Source of the DNA: a virus | Virus record (IMG/VR): IMGVR_UViG_3300049845_000618 | Span: 1 to 28,107 of that record | Length of the DNA stretch: 28,107 nucleotides | Direction: 5' to 3' (one strand) | Shown here: positions 14,668 to 21,959 of the stretch, in pieces | Layout: every line of letters starts with the position of its first letter | Numbering within the stretch: the first letter of the stretch is position 1 | Notes under the pieces: generated by a model | Told to the model about the DNA's origin: nothing | Databases searched by the model: none | Seen by the model: the letters and a program-made list of their open reading frames with translations, nothing else | Made by a program: the position numbers and the translations under genes

Positions 14668-14727
14668 ATTCTATAACGCTATCAAAACCCAGGAAGATCA
14701 ATCTGTAACGGCCTGACAGCCGTTACA
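14668..14727 (-). promoter_or_regulatory. Promoter module: TAGAATGC box plus TGTAACGGC inverted repeat
   Basis: On the minus strand the 9-bp inverted repeat (TGTAACGGC, 6-base spacer, GCCGTTACA; 14704-14727) is followed 30 bases later by TAGAAT (14668-14673). The unit starting at 14629 follows. The site also lies upstream of the divergent plus-strand gene at 14770. Confidence 0.6.
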
Positions 14728-14741
14728 CCTTCCGTGCAACC

Positions 14742-14747
14742 TAAATA
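14742..14747 (+). promoter_or_regulatory. T4-late-like promoter box TAAATA
   Basis: CCTAAATATCG lies 22 bases before the plus-strand gene at 14770. The same CCTAAATA stands before the gene at 6988. Confidence 0.5.
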
Positions 14748-14769
14748 TCGGGACTCACCGGAGAACTAG

Positions 14770-15228
14770 ATGTCCAAGAAGAAGATCCCAACCTTGATCA
14801 TTGAACACGTGTCGGATCAAGGCAACCTTCACCTGCTCTCGATGCTTGAACACCGACGTGAGAAGTACCTGGTGATCGTCGACAACATCGACGAAGAGAA
14901 CGTGTACGCGTACGTGCTCGACCAGGCGCAGCAGGAGGGACTCGATCTCAAGGTCTTCATCCACATCGCCGAGACCTGGCTGAACACGTCGTCTGGTGGC
15001 TATCCACTGTCCTTCGAGCTCTCAAGAATCGGGATGACGACAGCCGCGCGCCGGATCTACAAGACCTTTGACCTGGCGTACGTCACTCGTCTGGTTGGTC
15101 GCGCCTTCAGCTTCGACCTGACGACACCGATTCGCGTGCGCCGTCGTCGTGCAAACATCGTTCCAGCCGGGATCGAGATCAGACCGAAAGCACGCGTGTC
15201 GATGCTGACAAGCCGTATCGTTCCCTGA
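14770..15228 (+). CDS. Hypothetical plus-strand protein
   Basis: The 152-residue protein (KKKIPTLIIEHVSDQGNLHLLSMLEHRREKYLVIVDNID) has an N-terminal alpha/beta pattern and a middle part (LKVFIHIAETWLN, YPLSFELSRIGMTTAARRIYKTFDLAYVTRLVGRAF) of mixed type. The C-terminal tail is arginine-rich (RVRRRRANIV). No family recognised. A GGAGAAC site precedes the ATG. Its 3' end overlaps the convergent nucleotidyltransferase gene by 50 bases, which is unusual in this genome. Confidence 0.75.
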   Translation: MSKKKIPTLIIEHVSDQGNLHLLSMLEHRREKYLVIVDNIDEENVYAYVLDQAQQEGLDLKVFIHIAETWLNTSSGGYPLSFELSRIGMTTAARRIYKTFDLAYVTRLVGRAFSFDLTTPIRVRRRRANIVPAGIEIRPKARVSMLTSRIVP

Positions 15229-16243
15229 GCCAGGACAAGAACAGCGCTTCTAAGTTGTCGCCCAACACCCCGGGTTCTGGGAGCTCGGTGAGCTGCAGCT
15301 CCCACGTCACTAGGTCATCGAGAATTCGAAGCTTGGTGGTGACCTCTTCCAAGGCGACCTTGCCGCTCTTGATCCGCCGAAGCTCGTCAGCGTTCTCACG
15401 CGGGAACGTGATCTTCTTGGTCCGCAGGAGCTCAATGACCTGCTCGTAAACGCGAACCGCATGGGACAGGGACTTCCAGTCCACATCCGTGCTAGCGGCC
15501 TTGGTGCTGCGCTCACCGTACTGGTCACGCAGCTTGACCACAGCAGTCTTGAAGTTCTCGAGTGTCGTGGTCTCAAGGTACTCACGACCATTGAGCTTCA
15601 GGGTCCGCATGACCGTGTTTTGGTTCGTGCTGGTGCCGAGCTCCAGACCCGTCATGGCCGCGATCCGATCCATGACAGTTCCTGGCTCGTGCTTCATGGC
15701 CTGCACCGCTGCGAGCTGGGTGCACAGTCGCACCGCCAGCCCGGTGGTCTTGAAGGCCTGCTCGAGCTCCTCGATGCTGGCGATGGTCTGCACGGCGTTG
15801 TTGTACCGTTCACCACGACGCACGTAGTCGAAGGTCTGCTTGATCGCGAAGCCGACCATGCCGCTCACGTTCCGATGCACGAACACCGTGCAGAGCAGAT
15901 GACACAACCCGGTGAAGGCAGTCTCACTGAACCCCATCTCAAGCCGGTCCTTCATGCCTTGGGCGAACGCGATCTCAACCGCGTACGCTTGACCAGTCAT
16001 GAAGTCGTTCACGAACTTCTGGACGGGGATGATCTCCTCTTCCCAACCTCCGGGCGGCATTGGAACCTCTTCGCTGATCGAGTTTCCATCGGCGTCGAAC
16101 TTGCGCTTGCGCACCTGGAGTCTATGCCCCAGCAGCAAGTCGTCAATCGATGGTAGAACGATGACCTTGTAGTCGAAGTCCGATGTTGCGGTGTTTGTGC
16201 CATACAGGTGAGAACCATACAGCAAACGTGAAAGCTCAATCAT
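15179..16243 (-). CDS. Phage nucleotidyltransferase (DNA polymerase beta superfamily)
   Basis: The 354-residue protein begins MIELSRLLYGSHLYGT and then has SDFDYKVIVLPS. GSxxYGT plus DFD (Asp22, Asp24) is the catalytic core of a pol-beta-type nucleotidyltransferase. Such proteins are common in T4-like phages and transfer a nucleotide to an unknown acceptor. The rest is helical (VQKFVNDFMTGQAYAVEIAF; LCHLLCTVFVHRNVSG) and unassigned. The ATG at 16243 makes the ATGA overlap with the previous stop; an 8-codon upstream extension is unneeded. The third metal-ligand Asp or Glu is not clear. Confidence 0.8.
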   Translation of the reverse strand: MIELSRLLYGSHLYGTNTATSDFDYKVIVLPSIDDLLLGHRLQVRKRKFDADGNSISEEVPMPPGGWEEEIIPVQKFVNDFMTGQAYAVEIAFAQGMKDRLEMGFSETAFTGLCHLLCTVFVHRNVSGMVGFAIKQTFDYVRRGERYNNAVQTIASIEELEQAFKTTGLAVRLCTQLAAVQAMKHEPGTVMDRIAAMTGLELGTSTNQNTVMRTLKLNGREYLETTTLENFKTAVVKLRDQYGERSTKAASTDVDWKSLSHAVRVYEQVIELLRTKKITFPRENADELRRIKSGKVALEEVTTKLRILDDLVTWELQLTELPEPGVLGDNLEALFLSWLRERYGLSASTRVLSV

Positions 16244-16497
16244 GATCGTCCTTCGTGTTCGTCCCAAAGCCCCTCGAGCTCACGCTTGAGCGAGTCTCGT
16301 TGTTGGTCATACAGCTGGTTCAGCTCAGTCTGCAGGGCCTCGAACTCGGCAAAGATTCTGGCCTGCCGGTCGATGAGCTCCTGAGGTACCGTGATCAGCA
16401 TGTTCACAGGTTGAATCCAACCTCTATCGTCCAAGAACTTCTGGTCGATCAGGTGGAAGACCGTCATCTGGTCGAGTTCAACTCTCGCGTTCGTCAT
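16240..16497 (-). CDS. Hypothetical helical protein
   Basis: An 85-residue protein with a LDQMTVFHLIDQKFLDDRGW N terminus and a coiled-coil second half (RQARIFAEFEALQTELNQLYDQQ). No family recognised. It overlaps the neighbouring genes by ATGA at both ends. Confidence 0.75.
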   Translation of the reverse strand: MTNARVELDQMTVFHLIDQKFLDDRGWIQPVNMLITVPQELIDRQARIFAEFEALQTELNQLYDQQRDSLKRELEGLWDEHEGRS

Positions 16498-16670
16498 TGA
16501 AGGGTCTTGTGGTCAGGAAAGACGTGAACGTCGGGGCGCTCGAGCGTCTTTTTGGCGATGGCCATCATTGTACGCTCTTCGAGCTCACGAATATCGTCGC
16601 GTGTGAGGTCATCGTCGTCGAGCTCACCGTGCAACCAGGCAAGCAGCCGCTTCTGTTGTTTGTCTTTCAT
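16494..16670 (-). CDS. 58-residue acidic/basic protein
   Basis: A short helical protein (KDKQQKRLLAWLHGELDDDD, then IRELEERTMMAIAKKTL, then RPDVHVFPDHKTLQ). It fits the gap exactly, with ATGA overlaps to both neighbours, which is the main support. No motif. Confidence 0.75.
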   Translation of the reverse strand: MKDKQQKRLLAWLHGELDDDDLTRDDIRELEERTMMAIAKKTLERPDVHVFPDHKTLQ

Positions 16671-17236
16671 AGGCGATCCTGCTCAATCAGGTGAAGCTGC
16701 AACCAGATCACGTACGCGTAAGACAGTGCGTGCGATTTCTTGAATGAGTACGTGCCGTCCTCTCGCGACCACAGCAAGTCACGCGCCATGGTCTTGGACT
16801 TCAGGTACAACGGCAGAAGCTGCCGCTTACCAGGTCGGATCAGCGCAAGCGCATCAGCTAGGTCGATCAGCGATGCGGGCTTGAGCTTCTGCAGCAGCTC
16901 ACCGTGCTGTGAGAGCTGGAAGAGCTTAGGGTGCACGCTGGGTAGCTGCAACAATGTCCAGTCCGGCTCAATCTTCAGGAGCTCGTCGATCTCACGACGG
17001 GAGCTGAAGTGCGCGTACACGTTCAGGTGCAAGAAGTCGATCTTGAAGTACCCAAGGACCTCAGCTTCTTGGTATGGGATCGCCGCCAGCCCAGTCAGCG
17101 GATCAGCCGAGATGGCTTGCGGGTACACGCCGCAGGGGTGCGGCGTGAGCTCGCCATCTCGAACGACGGCCGCCCGCACCCAGTTGAAGTACCGCTCAGG
17201 ATCAAACGTTGGGACGACGTCGATGTCAATATCCAT
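16667..17236 (-). CDS. C-family (Pol III alpha-like) polymerase fragment, catalytic half
   Basis: This 189-residue protein reads like a compressed bacterial Pol III alpha (DnaE/PolC) catalytic segment. It starts MDIDIDV, matching the PDxDxDF motif that carries two catalytic aspartates. TPHPCGVYP (32-39) matches the HAGGVVI region, and GYFKIDFLHL (62-71, with Asp67) matches KFDFLGL, which carries the third aspartate. LADALALIRPG (126-136) matches the IAL-RPG region, and YSFKKSHALSYAYVIW (163-178) matches YGFNKSHAAAYALxSYQ. The spacers normally holding fingers and thumb are largely missing, so activity is doubtful. The N-terminal half (GRGS region) is encoded separately at 21432-21959. The start overlaps the previous gene by 11 bases. 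Confidence 0.7.
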   Translation of the reverse strand: MDIDIDVVPTFDPERYFNWVRAAVVRDGELTPHPCGVYPQAISADPLTGLAAIPYQEAEVLGYFKIDFLHLNVYAHFSSRREIDELLKIEPDWTLLQLPSVHPKLFQLSQHGELLQKLKPASLIDLADALALIRPGKRQLLPLYLKSKTMARDLLWSREDGTYSFKKSHALSYAYVIWLQLHLIEQDRL

Positions 17237-17426
17237 TGAACTTCATCTGCCTTGGCAGATCCTCGATGAAGCGCACGAATGAGTACACGTCGTCGGTCTC
17301 ACACAGCAGCACATCAAACAGGCCGCGCTTGTATGACTGGATGTTCAGCATCAGCATGAACAGCAGCGGTTGATAGAACCGCTGTGTGCTCTCAGGAAAC
17401 CCGACGAAGGTCGAGTGCGGGCTCAA
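17226..17426 (-). CDS. Small protein preceding the Pol III-like fragment
   Basis: A 66-residue protein (SPHSTFVGFPESTQRFYQPLLFMLMLNIQSYKRGLFDVLLCETDDVYSFVRFIEDL). The start is a TTG that overlaps the preceding stop (TTGA) and has GGAGG upstream, in line with the 4-base overlaps elsewhere. The first methionine of the natural protein cannot be fixed beyond that. Family unknown; the location suggests a partner of the polymerase-like fragment. Confidence 0.65.
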   Translation of the reverse strand: MSPHSTFVGFPESTQRFYQPLLFMLMLNIQSYKRGLFDVLLCETDDVYSFVRFIEDLPRQMKFNGY

Positions 17427-18163
17427 AGCCCCTCCTGCTCGCAAGCTTCCCGGAACAGACGGGCAAGCTCACGGTTCGCATTCAGGCGGTTGGCGTACGC
17501 CATGAAGTTCACCGCCTCGTTCATGATGTCGCGCTCGTACTGCGCAAGACCTGCAGCCCATTTCAGGAACTTCGGCGACACCACAAGGACCCATGGTGAC
17601 AGCTTGCGACGACGCACTAGCTTTGCCAGCTCAATGGCCCCAAGTTGCTGAAAGAGCTCGGAGACCTCACACCCATGATCGATCGCCATGAGCTTGAGCT
17701 GCTCGAGGGACTCAACGAACTGCTGCTCCGGTGGGAAGGTTGAGTCATAGTGCTGGAGGTACAGCTCGTATGTGTTTGACCGACACCACAGGACAGGCTG
17801 CGTCCCGCTGTCTACCATGAGCTTGATGAATGAGCTCACGTTTGGAATGGCGGTCTTGTCGGCCCACTCAGCGAACTTGATGAAGTGATTGTACTGTCTG
17901 GAGGTCATGAAGGTCTCAGCCGGTGGCACCGAACGGCGCTGCAAGCGCATCCACTCGCCGTACGCCGCGTACGCAGCTTGGCCGACTGGTGAACGCAGTT
18001 GATCGAGACGATCGCGCTCTCGGCAGTGATGCTTCATGAACCCAAGTTCGGTCATGAAGTCGCGGGTGCAGAACTCGCACCGCCAGACCTGGGTCTTTGG
18101 GGCGACCTCGTCAGGCTGGTTTCTTCTTTCTTGCGCTGCTTTTCGGAGCTGCTCCCGATCCAT
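17423..18163 (-). CDS. Zinc-finger protein of T4-like phages
   Basis: The 246-residue protein has a C2HC finger near the N terminus (Cys29, Cys32, His45, Cys47; WRCEFC, then FMKHHC). Conserved-looking helices follow: LRSPVGQAAYAAYGEWMRLQRRS, PPAETFMTSRQYNHFIKFAEW and PVLWCRSNTYELYLQHYD. I recall similar proteins in marine T4-like phages, but their role is unknown. The ATG at 18163 with AAAGGA upstream is preferred; it overlaps the gp62-like gene by 53 bases. The position next to the clamp loader suggests a replication or late-transcription role (inference). Confidence 0.8.
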   Translation of the reverse strand: MDREQLRKAAQERRNQPDEVAPKTQVWRCEFCTRDFMTELGFMKHHCRERDRLDQLRSPVGQAAYAAYGEWMRLQRRSVPPAETFMTSRQYNHFIKFAEWADKTAIPNVSSFIKLMVDSGTQPVLWCRSNTYELYLQHYDSTFPPEQQFVESLEQLKLMAIDHGCEVSELFQQLGAIELAKLVRRRKLSPWVLVVSPKFLKWAAGLAQYERDIMNEAVNFMAYANRLNANRELARLFREACEQEGL

Positions 18164-18626
18164 CACGGTCCTTTGCGAGCTCGGCTTTGAGCTTCTTGAT
18201 TGCGTCAGCGTCCCACCCAGCATGTTCAGCACAATGTAACACGTCCTCTGAATCAAGCAACCCAAGATATTGTTCGGCTTCTCGAGCCGAGACCTCGTAC
18301 ATGTCCTGCACGGCCTTGACCGCGAGCCTAGTTGAGCTGGTGCTTGGGCCCTTCAACCACGTGACTCGCTTCGAGCCGGTGCAGGATGACGCCAGGAGCT
18401 TGAACAGCAGGGCCTTTTCAGTGCCAAGGCTGAAGATGTACTTGTTCGCGAACTCGTTCAGCCGAACGATCTGCGCCCGGTCACTTGTGCCGCTCAACCA
18501 CCGCATGATCACGAGCGGGTGCGCGGCTTTCTTGCCCTCGTCCGCCAGCGAGTCATACCATTGCAGATCGCGCCTGTTCAGACTGCCGAGCCCGGCAAAG
18601 AGGTCAAAGGCATCGCGATCAGCCAT
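18111..18626 (-). CDS. 62: Clamp loader small subunit, gp62-like
   Basis: The 171-residue protein (FDLFAGLGSLNRRDLQWYDSLADEGKKAAHPLVIMRWLSG, then WLKGPSTSSTRLAVKAVQDMYEVSAREAEQYLG) matches the pattern of gp62 of marine T4-like phages: LFxxLxxLxxxDxxxYDxLxxExKK, then PLVIMRWLSG, then WIKGP. It would complete the clamp loader with the gp44-like ATPase. The C-terminal tail is Lys/Ala-rich and variable. Its TGATG overlap with the gp44-like gene is typical of T4-like clamp loader gene pairs. The low sequence complexity makes the match moderately, not fully, certain. Confidence 0.8.
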   Translation of the reverse strand: MADRDAFDLFAGLGSLNRRDLQWYDSLADEGKKAAHPLVIMRWLSGTSDRAQIVRLNEFANKYIFSLGTEKALLFKLLASSCTGSKRVTWLKGPSTSSTRLAVKAVQDMYEVSAREAEQYLGLLDSEDVLHCAEHAGWDADAIKKLKAELAKDRDGSGAAPKSSARKKKPA

Positions 18627-19537
18627 CAGAGCGCACCAAGCTCAATGAACAGCGCCGCGATCTGAATCTCGGGGTCAGCCACGAAGGCATGCTGGTACTG
18701 GTACTGTGCCAACAGCACGACCGCCTGGTCTTGCTTGCCCTTGAGGCGCTTCACACGGTCAAGGTTGTCGAACAGGAAGCGGTACACGTCCTGTAGCTCT
18801 TCCTTGGTAGCCGACTCACAGACCAGCTTGCGAGCCCCGCCCAGATCATCGGCCTCCAGCAGGGGTAGCAGCTGAAGCTTCCAGTCCTGGATGCTCTGGT
18901 TACCTTGGATCTTGAGCTTGCCGGTTCTTGAACCAGCTTCGAGCAAACTGAAGGTACGACGAAGGTCTGGGTAGCTCGCCGTCAGCACGCGCTCCAGATC
19001 ATCGAGCTCGAACTCGACACCCTCCTCCGCAAGGATCTCCGCCATGCGAATCAGCACGTCCTCTCGAAGAGGCTTCGAGAACTCGACGTGATGGAACCGC
19101 GACTGCAATGCCGGGATGATGCGGTTCTTGTAGTTCGCCGTGGCAACGAACCTGCACGACGAGCTCGTGCTCTCGATCAGATCACGCAGCAGGGCCTGAC
19201 CATCATTCGACAGGTGGTCGATCTCCTCGAGACGAACGACCTTGAACGACCCCATTGGCATTGTGAAGGCGAAGACCTTGACCTTGTCTCGCAGCGCCTC
19301 GATCTTCTCATCTGAGCAGTTGATCTTCAGCACATCGGCCGGATCGACCTGCAGGTCGTTCATTAGGGCCAGCGAGATCGTGCTCTTGCCAACACCAGGG
19401 GACCCAGTCAAGAGCAGGTTCGGCAAGGTCTGGTCACGAACCAGACTTGTGAAGTACTGCTTCTCGTCTTCCGACCCAAAGATCACTTGCTCAATGGTTT
19501 TGGGTCGGTGCTTCTCGACCCACAGCTTGTTCAGCAT
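18626..19537 (-). CDS. 44: Clamp loader ATPase, gp44-like
   Basis: The 303-residue AAA+ protein loads the sliding clamp in an ATP-dependent complex with gp62. Walker A is GSPGVGKST (45-53). The Walker B site is VRLEEID (101-107). A TANYKN sensor-like strand and the arginine finger SRF (146-148) follow. The KHRPKTIEQVI N terminus is typical of RFC/gp44 proteins. Walker B has EEID where T4 gp44 has DEFD. The C-terminal part (about 230-303) is the helical collar domain. The length is close to T4 gp44 (319). Confidence 0.92.
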   Translation of the reverse strand: MLNKLWVEKHRPKTIEQVIFGSEDEKQYFTSLVRDQTLPNLLLTGSPGVGKSTISLALMNDLQVDPADVLKINCSDEKIEALRDKVKVFAFTMPMGSFKVVRLEEIDHLSNDGQALLRDLIESTSSSCRFVATANYKNRIIPALQSRFHHVEFSKPLREDVLIRMAEILAEEGVEFELDDLERVLTASYPDLRRTFSLLEAGSRTGKLKIQGNQSIQDWKLQLLPLLEADDLGGARKLVCESATKEELQDVYRFLFDNLDRVKRLKGKQDQAVVLLAQYQYQHAFVADPEIQIAALFIELGAL

Positions 19538-19791
19538 CAGCTTTCCTTGACTTGTGCGGCAATGGTCTCAGCCGCTTTGCGTAAACGGGCATTGAACCAG
19601 CGTCGGATGACGTAGCTCCGAACCAAGCTGATCAGCGTGAAGTACGCCCCGATCTCGAGATTCGTCGAGAGCGGCACACCGTGGATTCCAACCAATGGAA
19701 AGACCACGATCTGAGAGGCGATCGCGACCACAAACCCAATGACGATGTTCAGTGCCGCTTCAATCAGCGATCCAAGCTTGCTTTGCTCCAT
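19537..19791 (-). CDS. Small DUF7220-like membrane protein
   Basis: The 84-residue protein has two membrane helices (IVIGFVVAIASQIVVFPLVG and YFTLISLVRSYVIRRWF). The IEAALNIVIGFVVAIASQIVVFPL...NLEIGAYFTLISLVRSYVIRRWFN pattern is that of the DUF7220 small phage membrane proteins. Function unknown. The stop shares a base with the gp44 start (TGATG), so it precedes gp44 in the same unit. Confidence 0.75.
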   Translation of the reverse strand: MEQSKLGSLIEAALNIVIGFVVAIASQIVVFPLVGIHGVPLSTNLEIGAYFTLISLVRSYVIRRWFNARLRKAAETIAAQVKES

Positions 19792-19800
19792 GGAGCAATC

Positions 19801-20814
19801 TTACTTCTGATCTCGATAGTGCGCTGCTGAATCTGTAGGGTGATCGTCAAAGCTCACCGTGGTGTCGGCGCGGACGCGATTGAGTGAGCTGTGATATGGT
19901 CGAGCTGGTGACGTCATGGGAGGCGGCTGCAGATCACGGAGCTTGATCTCCTTCCGGTCCACAATTGGTTTCGGTTCTGCCGGTGGAGCTGAAGGCATCT
20001 CCTCGGGCACCGCCTCGGCGACAACAGGCGACGCCGGAGGCACCTGAACAGGCTCTGGTGTAGTGGCCTCAGTCGGCTTCATCGGTGGCACCGGTGGGGT
20101 CGCTGGAGCTGGAGGCTCTTGGGGTGGCGGCCCCGGGCGGCGATGACGTTCCCAGAGGAAGTTACCTGCTACGATCAGGAAGACGGCCAGCGGGTCGAAC
20201 ACGAAGATGATCAGCGCGATCACGTACTTCGCGGCCTCTTCGACTGGGATGTCGAAGGCCTTCGAGATCGCCACGATCGGACCAGCCTTAGCTTCAGTCG
20301 TGACTTGCTCGATGCGGAGCGTTGGCAGCTCTCGATCAAGCTCCTCGAGTCGAGCCGTGATGCGGCGCTGCTCAGCCTCGAACTCCCGCATGACGTTCAC
20401 GCGGGTTCGACCGTAGTTCGCTGGCAGGTTTGCAACCTGGTTGTCGATCTGTTGCTTGCGTGCCAGCAACCTTGTCTGCTCTTCACGCAACGCCTCAACC
20501 TTCAGTGCGATCTCCTGCGTCCCAACCATCGCTTTCTGGAACTCAGACGTCAGATACCCCGCCGCTCCGGCAGAGGTGATCAGCATCGTGATGCAGGTTG
20601 CCAGCACCGCGTACACGCGCATGAGCTTACTCAGCTCACGCCAGTACTTGTACAACAGTGAGACCACGATGATCTTGCCGACGTCGAGCGCGATCGCGAC
20701 CGCAACAATGATTGGGTTGGCACCGAAGAAGGTGCTCAACCCGATGACTGAAATCAGGGTCGCGAGGGCCTCAATGGAGAGCGCCGTCGCGAAGGTCAGG
20801 ACGGCGAAGAACAT
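19801..20814 (-). CDS. Membrane protein with coiled-coil and Pro-rich tail
   Basis: The 337-residue protein has four or five N-terminal transmembrane helices in all. The first two are MFFAVLTFATALSIEALATLISVIGL and IIVAVAIALDVGKIIVVSLL; the third is ITMLITSAGAAG; a fourth lies around 196-221. A coiled coil (100-175) lies between the third and fourth. The cytosolic-looking tail is Pro/Glu/Ala-rich (PPPQEPPAPATPPVPPM and so on). Similar proteins exist in T4-like marine phages. The role is unknown. Confidence 0.7.
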   Translation of the reverse strand: MFFAVLTFATALSIEALATLISVIGLSTFFGANPIIVAVAIALDVGKIIVVSLLYKYWRELSKLMRVYAVLATCITMLITSAGAAGYLTSEFQKAMVGTQEIALKVEALREEQTRLLARKQQIDNQVANLPANYGRTRVNVMREFEAEQRRITARLEELDRELPTLRIEQVTTEAKAGPIVAISKAFDIPVEEAAKYVIALIIFVFDPLAVFLIVAGNFLWERHRRPGPPPQEPPAPATPPVPPMKPTEATTPEPVQVPPASPVVAEAVPEEMPSAPPAEPKPIVDRKEIKLRDLQPPPMTSPARPYHSSLNRVRADTTVSFDDHPTDSAAHYRDQK

Positions 20815-21134
20815 CAGAACCCGTACGTGCTAGCTTCGTCGTTGGTGACGGCGAGGATCTTGGAGTCGTCAGTCTTCCAGACCTTCTCTCCCTCAAAGAC
20901 CTCATGTCGGGTCCACTGCAGCGGCTCAATCAGGATGAAATCACCTTCCACAACACCGTCGACATCTGGGCCGACCGCGGTCACGCGCGCCCAACGTGGA
21001 GTCTTGTCCTGAGCTGACCTCAGTGCCGGGATGATGATGGTGCCCTTGGTGCGTTCTGTGAACTGACCCTTAGAGCCAGCAGTTTCATCGAGGAACGAAA
21101 AGAGCACGGTGGTCTTGAGCGGGCGGAGCTTCAT
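20814..21134 (-). CDS. GroES/gp31-like co-chaperonin
   Basis: The 106-residue protein has the GroES-like beta-barrel layout: MKLRPLKTTVLFSFLDE at the N terminus, a mobile-loop-like region with GTIIIPA, then WARVTAVGPDVDGVVEGDFILIEPLQW and SKILAV near the end. AVGPDV is close to the VGPDV of T4 gp31. It would cap the host GroEL chamber to help fold phage proteins such as the capsid. The length is near that of GroES (97) and gp31 (111). The assignment rests on motif order; the identity to gp31 looks low. Confidence 0.75.
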   Translation of the reverse strand: MKLRPLKTTVLFSFLDETAGSKGQFTERTKGTIIIPALRSAQDKTPRWARVTAVGPDVDGVVEGDFILIEPLQWTRHEVFEGEKVWKTDDSKILAVTNDEASTYGF

Positions 21135-21135
21135 C

Positions 21136-21375
21136 TTACTTTCGCTTTGGGGCGGTTTTGTTGGCGACTCGCGAGGCTTCGGCAGCCTCAGCTGAGAGCT
21201 TCATGAGTTCGGCGACAGCCTCGGGCGGTTGGCTCTTGACTCCTTCGCGCTCCTCGATCGCGGTCTTGCGCTCCGTGACCTGCTTTGGAACAGGTTTCGC
21301 GGCGAGCTGAGACTTGATGGCGAGGAGCTCGAAGTCAACAACTTCTCCTCGAGCGCTACGAATAGTGTGAGGCAT
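21136..21375 (-). CDS. Small conserved protein of T4-like phages
   Basis: The 79-residue protein (MPHTIRSARGEVVDFELLAIKSQLAAKP, ending in a Lys/Pro-rich tail) begins with a pattern SARGEVVDFELLxIKxQL that I associate with small proteins of T4-like phages. No function is known. It has a TAAATA box upstream and GAGACCCC directly before the ATG. Confidence 0.65.
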   Translation of the reverse strand: MPHTIRSARGEVVDFELLAIKSQLAAKPVPKQVTERKTAIEEREGVKSQPPEAVAELMKLSAEAAEASRVANKTAPKRK

Positions 21376-21408
21376 GGGGTCTCCTTAAAGCCCTTTGTGG
21401 ACGTTGTT

Positions 21409-21414
21409 TATTTA
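21409..21414 (-). promoter_or_regulatory. T4-late-like promoter box TAAATA
   Basis: GGTAAATAA lies 34 bases upstream of the gene at 21375, between it and the Pol III-like fragment gene. This would give a late start for the co-chaperonin and the following genes. Confidence 0.5.
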
Positions 21415-21431
21415 CCCCTGCCGGCCAGCGT

Positions 21432-21959
21432 CTAATGCATGAACTCCTCCAGGTCGACATCATGTAAGATCGGATCTACGACATGCAGTCCGAGCAGGAA
21501 CAGCACGTACGAAGCACAAGACGATCCTCGGCCGACGCCCCAGACAACGTTCTTCTCCATGAAGACGTCCAGGACGTACATGATCGCTCGAAGCAGGTCA
21601 AACAGACCCCGTCGCTCGAACTCAAGTAACTCGGTCTCTAGCCTGGTTCGAGCAAGTCCCAGGTCGTAAGGCGGGTGCTGCCGCTCGAAGAGCGCCCAAA
21701 GCTTCGCCCGTACGTCGAGCTCCATGTACTCTTGTGGAAGCTTCCAGGAGAACCGTAGCGTCAGTGGATCATTCAGCCCATCAAGGAGCTGCTCGTACGG
21801 CAACTGCTCATTGAAGATCTGTACGTCAGCATCTGGAACTGGCACGCGAAGATCGGCGGGCTCGAGCCCACGAAGAAAGAACTTCGGGACGTCAGCAGCC
21901 TGGACGATCGAGACACCGTCGTACCTGAGCTCGCGGTCTTTGAGCTTGGTTGAGCTCAT
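21432..21959 (-). CDS. C-family (Pol III alpha-like) polymerase fragment, N-terminal half
   Basis: The 175-residue protein ends with a segment that aligns to bacterial Pol III alpha just before the catalytic motif: ARTRLETELLEFERRGLFD, then NVVWGVGRGSSCASYVLFLL and DPILHDVDLEEFM. These match the R..LEYEL, PVGPGRGSxxGSLVAYxL and DPL..DLLFERFL of DnaE. The protein then stops, and the next expected motif (PDxDxDF) opens the separate gene at 16667-17236. The N-terminal half (1-100) has no recognisable domain (no PHP motif seen). It follows dCMP deaminase by an ATGA overlap. Confidence 0.7.
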   Translation of the reverse strand: MSSTKLKDRELRYDGVSIVQAADVPKFFLRGLEPADLRVPVPDADVQIFNEQLPYEQLLDGLNDPLTLRFSWKLPQEYMELDVRAKLWALFERQHPPYDLGLARTRLETELLEFERRGLFDLLRAIMYVLDVFMEKNVVWGVGRGSSCASYVLFLLGLHVVDPILHDVDLEEFMH

